Source of the DNA: Cryobacterium sp. CG_9.6
Lineage (GTDB): Bacteria > Actinomycetota > Actinomycetes > Actinomycetales > Microbacteriaceae
Direction of reading: 5' to 3'
Length of the DNA stretch: 64,000 nucleotides
Assembly (NCBI RefSeq): GCF_029893365.1
Contig: NZ_JARXUZ010000001.1
Location: 1,798,001 to 1,862,000, forward strand
This document shows, one piece after another, positions 40,271-50,087 of the stretch. A program made the position numbers and the translations under genes. Every line of letters starts with the position of its first letter. The stretch's first letter is position 1. The notes beneath the pieces were generated by a model that did no database searches, was not told where the DNA came from, and worked only from the letters and a program-made list of their open reading frames with translations.

Positions 40271-41188
40271 ATGGACGTCGCCCTTCAGACCATCGAGAAA
40301 ACTCCGCGCACCCTCAAGCGCACTTTCAAGGCCTATCTGTCCCTGACTAAACCCCGGGTTGTTGAGCTTCTGCTCGTCGTGACAATTCCGACGATGCTCC
40401 TTGCGGAGCGAGGGATCCCCAGCCTGTGGCTGATGATCGCGACTCTGATCGGCGGCGCCCTGAGCGCTGGCTCGGCCGGAGCCTTCAACTGCTACATCGA
40501 TCGTGATATTGATCGGGTCATGCACCGTACGCAGAACCGTCCGCTCGTGACCGGGGAGATCAGTGATCGCGAGGCCGTGATCTTCGCGTATGCACTCGGC
40601 CTGGGTTCCATTGCCTGGCTCTGGGTTTTCACAAACTGGCTCGCAGCCGCGCTGTCCTTTGGCGCCATCCTGCTGTACGTCGTGTTCTACACCATGATTC
40701 TCAAGCGTCGTACCCCGCAAAACATCGTCTGGGGCGGGGTCGCTGGGTGCATGCCGGTTCTGATCGGGTGGGCCGCAGTCACCGGCGATCTGTCGTGGCC
40801 GCCATTTGTGCTTTTCATGATTATTTTTCTCTGGACTCCGCCGCACTACTGGCCGCTGTCCATGAAGTACCGTGCCGATTATCAGGCCGCCGGCGTGCCG
40901 ATGCTCGCTGTCGTTCGCGGCCGGGCGCAGGTTGGGCTGCAGGTCATTCTGTACGCCTGGGCCATGGTTGCCTGTTCTCTACTGTTGATCCCCGTGGCTG
41001 GAATGGGCCTGACCTACACCTTCGTCGCGTTGGTCACCGGCGGCTGGTTTATCTATGAAACCCACCGCCTCTACAACCTCGCCATTCGCCACGAGCGCGT
41101 TTCACCGATGCGCGTGTTCCATGGCTCGATCGCGTACCTCACCCTGCTCTTCGTGGCCGTTGGGATTGACCCGCTCCTCGCGTTCTAA
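40271..41188 (+). CDS. ctaB: Haem O synthase (protohaem IX farnesyltransferase)
   Basis: The 305-aa UbiA-family membrane enzyme adds a farnesyl group to haem B, making haem O for cytochrome oxidases. The first Asp-rich motif is [20 protein letters not shown], which binds the prenyl diphosphate. A second conserved region is [13 protein letters not shown]. Eight or nine hydrophobic segments are visible. ATG 40271 is preferred over 40193 because of the GAGGA site and the family start. CtaA at 45794 would use its product. Confidence 0.95.
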   Translation: MDVALQTIEKTPRTLKRTFKAYLSLTKPRVVELLLVVTIPTMLLAERGIPSLWLMIATLIGGALSAGSAGAFNCYIDRDIDRVMHRTQNRPLVTGEISDREAVIFAYALGLGSIAWLWVFTNWLAAALSFGAILLYVVFYTMILKRRTPQNIVWGGVAGCMPVLIGWAAVTGDLSWPPFVLFMIIFLWTPPHYWPLSMKYRADYQAAGVPMLAVVRGRAQVGLQVILYAWAMVACSLLLIPVAGMGLTYTFVALVTGGWFIYETHRLYNLAIRHERVSPMRVFHGSIAYLTLLFVAVGIDPLLAF

Positions 41189-41264
41189 AAGGACCGCCGA
41201 AAAGTCTCACCACTCGTGTTTCCGGTCCGTAACAGGTGCTATTGAGTACGCAAAAGTGAGAGTT

Positions 41265-41294
41265 TTGTCAACCCCTTAAATATGGGCCTACCTA
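41265..41294 (+). promoter_or_regulatory. Possible promoter of the Opu-type operon
   Basis: TTGTCA at 41265-41270 with TACCTA at 41289-41294 gives an 18-bp spacer. It lies 114 bp before the first permease gene. Confidence 0.35.
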
Positions 41295-41407
41295 TACACT
41301 GAGCTAGCACCCACATCGGCGGACTTGAGCCCGCACCACGTACAGCTCGGCACTTGCGGCCCGAATCGCCAGTGTCGGTGTCGGTGACTGAGGGTCATCA
41401 AAGCGAA

Positions 41408-42061
41408 GTGGGTTTGAATGTGTTGGATTTTATAGGGGGCAGGATTGACCAAATTCTGTTCTCAAGTTGGCAACATTTCAGCCTTGTCGTGCAATGTCTA
41501 CTGCTCGCGACGGTACTTGCCGTCATCGTCGCTGCGCTGGTGTACCGAAGTGCGGTCCTCACGGCCGTAGCGAACTCCGTATCCGCCATCGGTCTCACCA
41601 TCCCATCGTTTGCCCTGATTGGGCTCATGATTGCCCCCATTGGTTTTGGCGTCGCACCCGCTGTCATCGTCGTGGCGTTTTTTGCGACTCTTCCCATTCT
41701 GCGTAATGCCGTCGTCGGTCTCTCCGGGGTTGCACCCACGATCGTCGAATCGGCGCGCGGCGTCGGCATGAGTCAATTCCGCACGTTTTTGCAAGTCGAA
41801 CTTCCGATCGCCTGGCCCATTATTTTGACCGGCATTCGTGTCTCCGCACAGATGGTCATGGGCATCGCCGCTATCAGCGCCTACTCGCTCGGTCCGGGAC
41901 TGGGCGGATTCATCTTCTCCGGCCTGTCCAGAATCGGCGGAGCCAACTCACTGGAGTCCGTTGTGACCGGTGTGGTCGGCGTCGTCGTCCTGGCTCTCAT
42001 TCTTGATCTCATTCTCGTCGGCCTTGGTCGACTGACAACACCTCGAGGTATCCGTGTTTGA
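41408..42061 (+). CDS. Opu-type ABC transporter permease (first)
   Basis: A 217-aa permease of the OpuBB/ProW kind. It has about five hydrophobic segments and an EAA-type coupling loop (ESARGVGMSQFRTFLQVELPIAWP). The operon probably imports betaine, carnitine, choline or a similar osmoprotectant. The start is uncertain: GTG 41408, TTG 41414 and GTG 41420 are all plausible and none has a strong ribosome site; the frame is open back to 41354. It overlaps the ATPase gene by 8 nt. Confidence 0.88.
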   Translation: MGLNVLDFIGGRIDQILFSSWQHFSLVVQCLLLATVLAVIVAALVYRSAVLTAVANSVSAIGLTIPSFALIGLMIAPIGFGVAPAVIVVAFFATLPILRNAVVGLSGVAPTIVESARGVGMSQFRTFLQVELPIAWPIILTGIRVSAQMVMGIAAISAYSLGPGLGGFIFSGLSRIGGANSLESVVTGVVGVVVLALILDLILVGLGRLTTPRGIRV

Positions 42062-43307
42062 ATCTGCGAACGAACCGTCCCACTCCTCAGAAATTACCGG
42101 GGCAAGCATCCTGCTGGATCATGTGACCAAAAGATTCCCCGGTCAACTCAAACCAGCCGTGGACGGCCTGACTATGGAGATTCCAGCCGGCAAAATCGTG
42201 ATGTTGGTTGGCCCCTCCGGCTGCGGTAAGACGACGACGCTCAAGATGATCAACCGTTTGATCGAACCGTCTGAAGGCAAAATTGTGGTCGATGGTGACG
42301 ACGTCACCAACATGAATGGTGACGAACTCCGTCGCGGCATCGGTTATGTCATCCAGGCGGGAGGACTGTTTCCCCATATGACGGTTGCCACCAACATCGG
42401 AATCGTCCCCAAGATGCTGGGCTGGGATAAAGCCCGGATCGCAGCTCGCGTCGATGAGTTGTTGGAGTTGGTGTCTTTGGATCCCGCCCTCTACCGCGAC
42501 CGTTATCCGAAAGAACTTTCCGGCGGACAGCAGCAGCGCGTGGGCGTCGCGCGGGCGTTGGCGGCAGACCCGCCAGTGCTGCTCATGGACGAGCCTTTCG
42601 GTGCGGTAGACCCCATTACGCGGTTGCGCCTGCAGGACGAGTTGCTCAGCATTCAGGAGGAACTCCAAAAGACCATCGTGTGTGTTACCCACGACTTCGA
42701 TGAGGCGGTGAAGCTGGGTGACTGGATCGCTATTTTCAACGAGGGCGCCCAACTCGTGCAGTACGACACGCCGGAACGCATCCTCGGTGACCCGGCGAAC
42801 GAGTTTGTGGAGAATTTCATCGGCTCGGGTGCCGGTTTGAAGCAGCTCACCCTCACTCGTGTTGCGGACGTTGCTCTCTCGGAAGCCGTTGTGGGAAAGC
42901 CGGGGGAGCAGGCGTCAGCGGTGCTCAGTCGCGTGACCACGGCAGGACACGGTCATGCCGTCATCGTGGATGAGCGTGAGCGGCCGATTCAGTGGCTCTC
43001 ACGGCGCCAGCTTGGGCGTCTGGACATCGTTTCCAACGTTCCCGACCCTAAGCTGCCCGTTGTCGGGTACCGCGCGACCCTGAACGACGCGCTCGACACG
43101 ATGTTGGTGTCCAGCGCCGGTGCTGCCCTGGTCACGGGACGTCGTGACATGTTCAAAGGGGTCATTGACGTGAAGACGATCATGGAGGCCATCACGAAGT
43201 CACAGCAGACGGCAGCCGAAGCGTCGACCGGAGCTCCTGTTGGACTCAACACGGGTGTCTTTCAGGCCGCTTCCGCAGCGGAAGAAAGCGGAATGGTGCA
43301 GGCGTGA
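42054..43307 (+). CDS. Opu-type ABC transporter ATP-binding protein with CBS domains
   Basis: The 417-aa ATPase drives compatible-solute uptake. It has Walker A GPSGCGKT at residues 53-60, signature ELSGGQQQRVGVARAL and Walker B LLMDEPFGAVD. The C-terminal third (about residues 265-385) carries a tandem CBS region as in OpuCA/ProV, where such domains sense ionic strength or cyclic di-AMP. It sits between the two permease genes, sharing short overlaps with both (GTGTTTGA and GTGA). Confidence 0.93.
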   Translation: MFESANEPSHSSEITGASILLDHVTKRFPGQLKPAVDGLTMEIPAGKIVMLVGPSGCGKTTTLKMINRLIEPSEGKIVVDGDDVTNMNGDELRRGIGYVIQAGGLFPHMTVATNIGIVPKMLGWDKARIAARVDELLELVSLDPALYRDRYPKELSGGQQQRVGVARALAADPPVLLMDEPFGAVDPITRLRLQDELLSIQEELQKTIVCVTHDFDEAVKLGDWIAIFNEGAQLVQYDTPERILGDPANEFVENFIGSGAGLKQLTLTRVADVALSEAVVGKPGEQASAVLSRVTTAGHGHAVIVDERERPIQWLSRRQLGRLDIVSNVPDPKLPVVGYRATLNDALDTMLVSSAGAALVTGRRDMFKGVIDVKTIMEAITKSQQTAAEASTGAPVGLNTGVFQAASAAEESGMVQA

Positions 43308-44113
43308 CGACCGCCCTGACTCCCACGGGTACCTCCGTCGTCGGAAGTGGCACCAACAACCCGGTATCGCCCACCCGTCTGCGCTTGGCCTGGGCGGAAT
43401 GGCAGAGCCTTATTCTGCAGCTTGCTGGAATCGCGGCTGCCCTTTTGGTGCTCGTCATCTGGCTGAACACGGCGAGCCTCACTCCCGTTGAACTCAACAC
43501 ACTGGCTCCCGCAGCACTGTGGGGTTACACCGTCGAACACCTGCAGCTCACCGTGACCGCGGCCATCATCGTCTTGATTGTCGCCATTCCTGTCGGTATT
43601 TTGCTCACCCGGCGACCCTTTCGGAGACTGACGGGTCCCATTCTGGTTCTGGCGAATCTTGGTCAGGCTGCTCCCGCAATCGGCGTGGTGGTCCTCCTTG
43701 CCTTCTGGCTGGGGTTTGGATTCTGGGCAGCGACCGTGGGCCTTGTTTTATACGCCGTTCTCCCGGTTCTTCGTAACACGATGGTGGGATTGCAGCAGGT
43801 GGACCCCCGTCTTGTGGAGGCCGGGCGGGGCATGGGCATGAGTGCAGCTGCAGTGCTCCTGAAGGTTGAACTGCCCCTTGCCGTCCCTGTCATGCTCTCC
43901 GGCATCCGGACGGCACTCGTGCTGCTCGTGGGAACAGCAGCACTGGCTACCTTCATCAACGGTGGGGGACTGGGCATTCTCATCACCACGGGCGTCAACC
44001 TCAAACTAACCGTTGTGCTTGTCACCGGCGCTGTTCTGGTGGCTTTACTTGCACTGCTGATCGACTGGGTGGGGCGTGTCGTAGAGCACGTCGCTCGCCC
44101 GAAAGGACTTTAG
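43304..44113 (+). CDS. Opu-type ABC transporter permease (second)
   Basis: A 269-aa second permease of the OpuBD/ProW kind. It has an N-terminal membrane helix, further hydrophobic segments and the coupling loop EAGRGMGMSAAAVLLKVELPLA, similar to that of the first permease. GTG 43304 overlaps the ATPase stop (GTGA). The binding-protein gene begins directly after its TAG. Confidence 0.92.
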   Translation: MTTALTPTGTSVVGSGTNNPVSPTRLRLAWAEWQSLILQLAGIAAALLVLVIWLNTASLTPVELNTLAPAALWGYTVEHLQLTVTAAIIVLIVAIPVGILLTRRPFRRLTGPILVLANLGQAAPAIGVVVLLAFWLGFGFWAATVGLVLYAVLPVLRNTMVGLQQVDPRLVEAGRGMGMSAAAVLLKVELPLAVPVMLSGIRTALVLLVGTAALATFINGGGLGILITTGVNLKLTVVLVTGAVLVALLALLIDWVGRVVEHVARPKGL

Positions 44114-45112
44114 ATGTCGTCCCCCTACCGCCGCTTTGCCGTCCTCGCCGGCGTCCTCACCGCAACGGGACTTGCACTGTCGGGTTGTGGGCTCCAGCCG
44201 GCAACATCGTTCGTGCCTGCGATCGGACCGGGTTCAATTGCCCCCGTCACGGGTCTCAACGGTACAGAAATTACCGTAACCTCCAAGAACTACACCGAGC
44301 AGCTGATCCTCGGCAAGATCGCCGTCCTGGCCGCGTCGGCAGCCGGTTTCTCCGTGACCGACCTGAGCAATGTGCCCGGAAGCCAGCCGGCCCGTGAACT
44401 TATTTTGTCAGGGCAGGCGGATGTGCTGTGGGAGTACACGGGGACGGCGTGGCTCACCTATCTGGGGCAAACCACAACCATTCCTGATCAGCAGGAGCAG
44501 TGGCAGGCCGTCTACGATATCGACATCGACAACGGTGTCACGTGGGGAGCCCCGGCACCGATGAACAACACCTACGCACTCGCCATCCGCAGCGAAGCGG
44601 TCGCCGATCTGGGCGGAATCACCACAATGTCCGAGCTTGCGGCCCTCCCCGTTGAGGACCGTACATTCTGTATCGAAGCGGAATTCAATTCCCGCCCCGA
44701 TGGAATGAATCCGATGCTTTTGCATTACGGGCTTGCCCGCGGAACCGCCGACGGAGTTCCCGATGACAATGTGGGAATCTACGACACGGGTGCCATCTAC
44801 AGCGCCACCGATCAGGGGGCCTGCAATTTCGGGGAGGTCTTCACGACCGACGGACGCCTCGATGCCCTCGACCTCGCTGTTCTCGAGGACGATCTGGGCT
44901 TCTTTCCGGCATATAACGTAGCACCGGTTTTCTTCAGCGAAACGCTCACCGCTCACCCGGAGCTCGAGGAAATATTTGCACAAATTTCGCCCAGCCTGAC
45001 AAACGAAGTCCTTCGTGGGCTGAACCGCAAGGTCGACGTAGATGGCGACGAGCCCGCAGATGTGGCTTTCGAGTGGATGAAGTCCGAGGGATTCATCACC
45101 GACGCCCCGTAA
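44114..45112 (+). CDS. Opu-type substrate-binding lipoprotein
   Basis: A 332-aa binding protein anchored as a lipoprotein. A signal peptide of about 24 residues ends in the lipobox LSGC, with Cys25 as the lipid site, made by Lgt (271-1227). The mature part starts with ITVTSKNYTEQLILGKIAVL, the OpuAC-type fold, and contains the family segment LILSGQADVLWEYTGTAW. The ligand is probably a quaternary ammonium compound. It completes a permease-ATPase-permease-binder operon and is convergent with the hypothetical gene at 45131. Confidence 0.93.
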   Translation: MSSPYRRFAVLAGVLTATGLALSGCGLQPATSFVPAIGPGSIAPVTGLNGTEITVTSKNYTEQLILGKIAVLAASAAGFSVTDLSNVPGSQPARELILSGQADVLWEYTGTAWLTYLGQTTTIPDQQEQWQAVYDIDIDNGVTWGAPAPMNNTYALAIRSEAVADLGGITTMSELAALPVEDRTFCIEAEFNSRPDGMNPMLLHYGLARGTADGVPDDNVGIYDTGAIYSATDQGACNFGEVFTTDGRLDALDLAVLEDDLGFFPAYNVAPVFFSETLTAHPELEEIFAQISPSLTNEVLRGLNRKVDVDGDEPADVAFEWMKSEGFITDAP

Positions 45113-45130
45113 AGGGTGCTCCCGAGGTCG

Positions 45131-45718
45131 TCAGAGCCGCCGGGTCAGCACGGCTTCGATTTTCTGCACTTCTGCCTCGTGGAGAACAACCGTCACAATA
45201 CGACCGCTGATGGCTGCGGTTGTTGCTCGGAAGTCGGCAACCGTGACCGTGATCGCCGGAAACAGCTTCTGATCCACCGGTAACTCGGACTTGTTCGCGA
45301 TCTGTTGCTCCACCTGGTGTTGCTGACGTGTGTGTAAATCGGCCCACTCTCGAGACCCGAATTCATGAGGATTCTTGGTGTGGTTCATCACCACGTACTG
45401 CAGGTGTTGGTTGAGTGCGTCACGAATCGGATCTCCGCCGCGGTTCGTGGATCCGGGACGGTCGGTAAACACGAACCCGCGCAGCTCGGCCAAACCAACT
45501 GGGCCGGATGGTGAATCCTCGAACCAGAAATTTCCAGTTCGGTCCGCGAGCCAATAGTGCGCCTCAGCCTCAAGGGTGACGCCGTGAGAGCTATACCAGT
45601 CCCAACCACGCTCCTGAAGCCGTGTTTGTGGGACAAACCCAAAAACGGGGGGACCGAATTCTACGAGCCGGGCCTCATCGTCCGGCGGTTCCCAGACGGC
45701 CCTTTCCACGAGATGCAT
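45131..45718 (-). CDS. Hypothetical protein
   Basis: A 195-aa soluble protein that I do not recognise. It is rich in aromatic and acidic residues in the first half (RGWDWYSSHG, HYWLADRTGNFWFEDS). The second half contains HTRQQHQVEQQIANKSEL, which may be helical. There is no signal peptide or membrane segment. ATG 45718 is favoured because TATTCT lies exactly 6 nt before it; GTG 45742 would overlap that element. It follows ctaA on the same strand, 75 bp away, but seems to have its own promoter. Confidence 0.7.
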   Translation of the reverse strand: MHLVERAVWEPPDDEARLVEFGPPVFGFVPQTRLQERGWDWYSSHGVTLEAEAHYWLADRTGNFWFEDSPSGPVGLAELRGFVFTDRPGSTNRGGDPIRDALNQHLQYVVMNHTKNPHEFGSREWADLHTRQQHQVEQQIANKSELPVDQKLFPAITVTVADFRATTAAISGRIVTVVLHEAEVQKIEAVLTRRL

Positions 45719-45724
45719 GCATGG

Positions 45725-45730
45725 AGAATA
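45725..45730 (-). promoter_or_regulatory. -10 hexamer, leaderless type
   Basis: TATTCT on the minus strand lies 6 nt before ATG 45718. Confidence 0.45.
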
Positions 45731-45793
45731 CACCGGGACCACGTTACGGTGGACCCCAGATCAGGTGAAAAGTAGCGAGATATTTTCGCCGTG

Positions 45794-46738
45794 TCAGCGA
45801 GAGAGCGGTACCTCGTGGCGGACGGCCTCGGAGACCGTGCTTACGGTTGCTATTGGCGCCTTGAGATACAGAATTACGGCAGTCATGGCCGCAGCAAGGG
45901 CGCACGCCAACACCATGTGCAGACCCACAAGGAATGGGGGGAGTCCGAGGTTGGCCTGCAGCAAGCCGCCGAGGACCTGCATCACTTCCACTGCAAGGAG
46001 CAGAGTGACCCACCCCAGTATGGGAAGGCGTTGGCGCAACGAAACAACCAGGAGGGCGAGCGTCAGAATGAGGGTGAGGTATGCAGGCCAGCTGTGAATG
46101 TGCTGCAGAAACTCTGAATCTAAACCGTTTCGCGGGGCGTCTGCGTCGCCAGCGTGTGGCCCCGACCCGGTGGTGAGAATTCCCACCAGAATCGTCACGA
46201 ACACAATCGTGCTGGTGGCGTGGGCCAAAACGACCACACGCACCGGCACAACCCGGGCACGAGGTCCGTTTCCGGTGTAGATCCGATAAATAAAGACCGT
46301 GCACAGTGCCACGAGCAGAACCGAGATCACGAAGTGGAAACCGACCACGTAGGGATTCAGATCCATGAGAACGCTGACCCCGCCGATAACCGCTTGTGCC
46401 GGAATCCCGAGTCCCGCAAAAAGTGCCAGGCGAAACAGATCCGGCCGACTTCGGCGCAGGCGAACGACGCTAAGGAAAGCAACAATAGCCAGAAGACCCA
46501 GGGCGATACCCAGCACGCGGTTACCGAATTCGATGACGCCATGAATACCCATTTCCGGAGTGTTCACAAAAGAATCCGCGGTGCATCGCGGCCAGGTTGG
46601 GCAGCCGAGTCCAGACCCGGTCAGTCGTACCAAACCGCCCGTGCCCACGAGCAGGATCTGCGCCGCGAGGTAGATCCAGGCAATCGTTCGGGTGCGGGAC
46701 GTGATGACGGTGGGTAACCATGACGAAATGCGATTCAC
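45794..46738 (-). CDS. ctaA: Haem A synthase
   Basis: The 314-aa membrane enzyme oxidises haem O to haem A for aa3 cytochrome oxidase. It has about eight hydrophobic segments. The family motifs are GLVRLTGSGLGCPTWPRC near the N terminus, EFGNRVLGIALG and HIHSWPAYLTL, with histidines likely to bind haem. A conserved Cys pair lies in CPTWPRC. I chose GTG 46738 (VNRISSWLPTV); ATG 46783 is an alternative. CtaB at 40271 supplies its substrate. The gene is divergent from sufB. Confidence 0.93.
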   Translation of the reverse strand: MNRISSWLPTVITSRTRTIAWIYLAAQILLVGTGGLVRLTGSGLGCPTWPRCTADSFVNTPEMGIHGVIEFGNRVLGIALGLLAIVAFLSVVRLRRSRPDLFRLALFAGLGIPAQAVIGGVSVLMDLNPYVVGFHFVISVLLVALCTVFIYRIYTGNGPRARVVPVRVVVLAHATSTIVFVTILVGILTTGSGPHAGDADAPRNGLDSEFLQHIHSWPAYLTLILTLALLVVSLRQRLPILGWVTLLLAVEVMQVLGGLLQANLGLPPFLVGLHMVLACALAAAMTAVILYLKAPIATVSTVSEAVRHEVPLSR

Positions 46739-46822
46739 CGGTTCAGCTTTCTGTTTTCGCGTTGATCGAGCCGTGCACATGTGAATACCCCGGCAAGCAC
46801 GACAATCGCCGTGGGCAACCTG

Positions 46823-46828
46823 TAGAAT
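46823..46828 (+). promoter_or_regulatory. Possible -10 of the suf operon
   Basis: TAGAAT would give a leader of about 195 nt before sufB. The whole leader is open in the sufB frame, but GAAGAGG at about 47019 supports the internal ATG 47031. Confidence 0.35.
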
Positions 46829-47030
46829 CAGGCTCACCACGTTGTTCACAGGTGCGAGCCGTTTGGCTCTTCCAGGGAAAAACATGGTCCGTGAATATTC
46901 TAGGTTCGCAATGAAGCTGTCCACACAATCCATTCCGTTTCGTGCTTATTGTCAGGTTTCTCTGACGTGGCTCGAGGCGAGAATGACCGGACTGATATCC
47001 GGGTTTGTCGTGGATAGGGAAGAGGTAAGT

Positions 47031-48449
47031 ATGTCGGATGTTCTGCTAGACCGCCCCGATCTTGATGGGTTGGGCACCTACGAATTTGGATGGGCCGACT
47101 CGGACAAGGCCGGGGCATCCGCTCGCCGAGGAATTTCTCCTGAGGTCGTAACGGATATTTCCAACCTGAAGTCCGAACCCGACTGGATGTTGCAGCGACG
47201 CCTCAAGGCCCTGCAGCTCTTCGAGCGCAAGCCCATGCCCACGTGGGGCGCCGATCTGTCGGAGATCGACTTCGACAACATCAAGTACTTCGTGCGTTCC
47301 ACGGAGAAGCAGGCCCAGACGTGGGAAGACCTGCCCGATGACATCAAGAACACCTATGAGAAGCTCGGAATCCCCGACGCTGAGCGCCAGCGCCTCGTGT
47401 CCGGCGTTGCAGCCCAGTACGAGTCCGAAGTGGTTTACCACCAGATCAACGCCGAACTCGAAGCTCAGGGTGTCATCTTCATGGACACCGACACGGCGCT
47501 TCGTGAGCACCCGGAATTCTTCGAAGAGTATTTCGGCACCATCATTCCGTCCGGCGACAACAAGTTCGCCGCACTGAACACGGCCGTCTGGTCCGGTGGA
47601 TCGTTCGTCTACGTGCCCCCAGGCGTGCACGTGGAGATCCCGCTTCAGGCCTACTTCCGCATCAACACGGAAAACATGGGTCAGTTTGAGCGCACGCTGA
47701 TCATCGCCGATGAGGGCAGCTACGTGCACTACATCGAGGGCTGCACCGCCCCGATCTACAAGTCCGACTCCCTGCACTCCGCAGTGGTCGAGATTGTCGT
47801 GAAAAAGAACGCACGCGTTCGCTACACGACCATTCAGAACTGGTCGAACAACGTGTACAACCTCGTCACGAAGCGCGCCACAGCCGCCGAGGGTGCCACC
47901 ATGGAATGGATCGATGGCAACATCGGCTCCAAGGTCACCATGAAGTACCCGTCCATCTACCTCATGGGTGAGCACGCCAAGGGTGAGACGCTGTCGGTGG
48001 CCTTCGCAGGTCCCGGACAGCACCAGGATGCCGGCGCAAAGATGATCCACATGGCTCCCTACACGCAGTCTTCGATTGTGTCCAAGTCCATCGCTCGCGG
48101 TGGCGGACGCAGTGGGTACCGCGGCGAGGTGCGAATGGATGCTACGGCTCACCACTCCGCCAACACCGTGCGCTGTGATGCGCTGCTCGTGGACACCAAG
48201 TCCCGCTCCGATACCTACCCCTCGATCGACATTCGTGTTGATGATGTGCAGCTGGGTCACGAGGCGACCGTCTCGCGCGTCAGTGAAGAACAATTGTTCT
48301 ACCTGATGAGCCGCGGTATGCCCGAGGACGAAGCCATGGCCATGATCGTGCGCGGCTTCATCGAACCTATTGCCCGGGAACTCCCAATGGAGTACGCCCT
48401 TGAACTCAACAAGCTCATTGAAATGGGCATGGAAGGATCTGTCGGCTAA
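47031..48449 (+). CDS. sufB: Fe-S cluster assembly scaffold protein SufB
   Basis: A 472-aa SufB, the main scaffold on which Suf builds Fe-S clusters. Segments include [20 protein letters not shown], the beta-helix core with [19 protein letters not shown] and [18 protein letters not shown], and the C-terminal [23 protein letters not shown] 47031 ([10 protein letters not shown]) has a good ribosome site. The frame is open to 46842, but that N-terminal extension is unlike the family. The stop abuts sufD. Confidence 0.96.
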   Translation: MSDVLLDRPDLDGLGTYEFGWADSDKAGASARRGISPEVVTDISNLKSEPDWMLQRRLKALQLFERKPMPTWGADLSEIDFDNIKYFVRSTEKQAQTWEDLPDDIKNTYEKLGIPDAERQRLVSGVAAQYESEVVYHQINAELEAQGVIFMDTDTALREHPEFFEEYFGTIIPSGDNKFAALNTAVWSGGSFVYVPPGVHVEIPLQAYFRINTENMGQFERTLIIADEGSYVHYIEGCTAPIYKSDSLHSAVVEIVVKKNARVRYTTIQNWSNNVYNLVTKRATAAEGATMEWIDGNIGSKVTMKYPSIYLMGEHAKGETLSVAFAGPGQHQDAGAKMIHMAPYTQSSIVSKSIARGGGRSGYRGEVRMDATAHHSANTVRCDALLVDTKSRSDTYPSIDIRVDDVQLGHEATVSRVSEEQLFYLMSRGMPEDEAMAMIVRGFIEPIARELPMEYALELNKLIEMGMEGSVG

Positions 48450-49679
48450 ATGTCCGCAGCCATTGCGCCAACCCAGGGCGCTTCAACAGCCATGCCCACT
48501 GCACTTACCACCGAATCCTCTCAGCCTGACCGGGTGAGCAAGCACGCGGACGGTCGTTTCGGGTACATTCCCGTGCAGACCCGATCAGCCCGTTTCAAGA
48601 GTACGAATGTAAGCGACTTCGATACCGTCACCGGTCGTGAAGCCGTCTGGAAGTACATTCCCGTTGCCAAGTTCACCGATCTGCTGTCGGGGGATCTCAA
48701 CGGTTCACCGTACGAGTTTGACGTGACGTCGGCAGCCGACATCACCGTTGAGTGGGTTGAACGCACCGACCCGCGCATCGGTGGAGCCGGCGCCCCTGAG
48801 GAACGTGCCTCCGCTAACGCGTGGACAGGTTTCGAGAAGGCCCTCGCGATCACGGTCAGCGGCGAGGAGGCGAAAGAGATCACACTGTCTCGATCGCTGC
48901 TCGGTTCTAGCGCCCGCGGCGCCCACACGATCATCGAGGCCAAGCCGTTCAGCCAGGCCACCATCATCCTGCAAAACTCGGGTGACGCGAGACTGACGGA
49001 AAACGTCGAAATCATTCTCGGCGACTCCGCCAACCTCACCGTCGTCACCGTTCAGGAATGGGATGACGAAGCGGTGCACCTCAGCAACCACTTCGCATCC
49101 GTTGGTCGTGACGCTCGCCTCAAGCACGTGGTGGTGTCACTCGGAGGGCGCATCGTGCGCGTCAGCCCGTCGGTATGCCTCGCTGGTACCGCCGCCGATA
49201 CCGAATTGCTGGGACTGTACTTCGCAGATTCCGGACAGCACCTCGAGCAGCAGGTTTACGTCAACCATGACGCTCCCAAAAGCCGCAGCCGAGTCAACTA
49301 CAAGGGTGCGCTGCAGGGAAAAGGTGCGCACACGGTGTGGATTGGCGACGTACTGATCGGCAACAAAGCAGCGGGCACGGACAGCTATGAGCAGAACCGC
49401 AACCTGGTCCTGACCGAGGGGACGCGGGCCGATTCGGTTCCGAACCTCGAAATCGAAACGGGCGACATTGTCGGTGCCGGGCACGCAAGTGCCACGGGTC
49501 GATTTGACGACGAGCAGCTGTTCTACCTCCAGTCCCGCGGCATCACCGACGAGGAAGCGCGACGCCTCGTGGTGCGCGGATTCCTCACGGAAATCGTGCA
49601 GAAGATCGGGTCACCCGATCTCGAAGCGCGACTGTTGTTGGCCATCGAGGCCGAACTTCTCACCACGGACGGGAAGTAG
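48450..49679 (+). CDS. sufD: Fe-S cluster assembly protein SufD
   Basis: A 409-aa SufD, the partner of SufB in the SufBC2D complex. It shares the beta-helix core and the C-terminal FDDEQLFYLQSRGITDEEARRLV with SufB. Other segments are GAHTVWIGDVLIG and EQNRNLVLTEGTRADSVPNL. The ATG follows directly after the sufB TAA. Confidence 0.95.
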   Translation: MSAAIAPTQGASTAMPTALTTESSQPDRVSKHADGRFGYIPVQTRSARFKSTNVSDFDTVTGREAVWKYIPVAKFTDLLSGDLNGSPYEFDVTSAADITVEWVERTDPRIGGAGAPEERASANAWTGFEKALAITVSGEEAKEITLSRSLLGSSARGAHTIIEAKPFSQATIILQNSGDARLTENVEIILGDSANLTVVTVQEWDDEAVHLSNHFASVGRDARLKHVVVSLGGRIVRVSPSVCLAGTAADTELLGLYFADSGQHLEQQVYVNHDAPKSRSRVNYKGALQGKGAHTVWIGDVLIGNKAAGTDSYEQNRNLVLTEGTRADSVPNLEIETGDIVGAGHASATGRFDDEQLFYLQSRGITDEEARRLVVRGFLTEIVQKIGSPDLEARLLLAIEAELLTTDGK

Positions 49680-49681
49680 TC

Positions 49682-50008
49682 ATGGCTGCCACGAAGATTT
49701 GTGCTTTTGATGAACTCGAACCCAATCAGGCCGTAAAGGTTGATATTGACGGGGTAGCAATTGCGCTGGTGCGCGACGCGAGTGGTGGGGTTTTCGCCAT
49801 TGGCGACACCTGCACTCACGGAGACATCTCCCTGTCGGAAGGCTTCGTCGACGGCGAGACCTTGGAATGCTGGGCTCATGGCTCCATGTTTTCGCTCACC
49901 ACCGGAAAGCCGCTCACTCTGCCGGCCTACGATCCGGTTCCCGTCTATCAGATTGAACTGATCGATGGAGACGTTTACATCGATCCCTCCGTCATCGTGG
50001 CCGTCTAA
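49682..50008 (+). CDS. Rieske [2Fe-2S] ferredoxin, Suf-associated
   Basis: A 108-aa Rieske domain. The cluster ligands are Cys44 and His46 (CTHGDISL) and Cys63 and His66 (CWAHG). It resembles NirD/BphF-type small ferredoxins, but its position between sufD and sufC suggests a role in cluster assembly or electron supply. It has no membrane anchor. The start is 2 nt after the sufD stop. A 79-bp gap follows before sufC. Confidence 0.93.
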   Translation: MAATKICAFDELEPNQAVKVDIDGVAIALVRDASGGVFAIGDTCTHGDISLSEGFVDGETLECWAHGSMFSLTTGKPLTLPAYDPVPVYQIELIDGDVYIDPSVIVAV

Positions 50009-50087
50009 CGGTTCCTCACCTGCCAGCTGGCGCGTGCGTCACGCACCGCCACCGCGCTAAAGTCTCTTCAGAAAGCGAATAACACAC

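Noticed and set aside
46842..47030. N-terminal extension of SufB from an upstream ATG
   Set aside because: The extension is unlike other SufB proteins, and ATG 47031 has a good ribosome site and the family start.
47046..48293. A 415-codon minus-strand frame opposite sufB
   Set aside because: It is the complement of a conserved gene and encodes a His- and Val-rich sequence with no domain.
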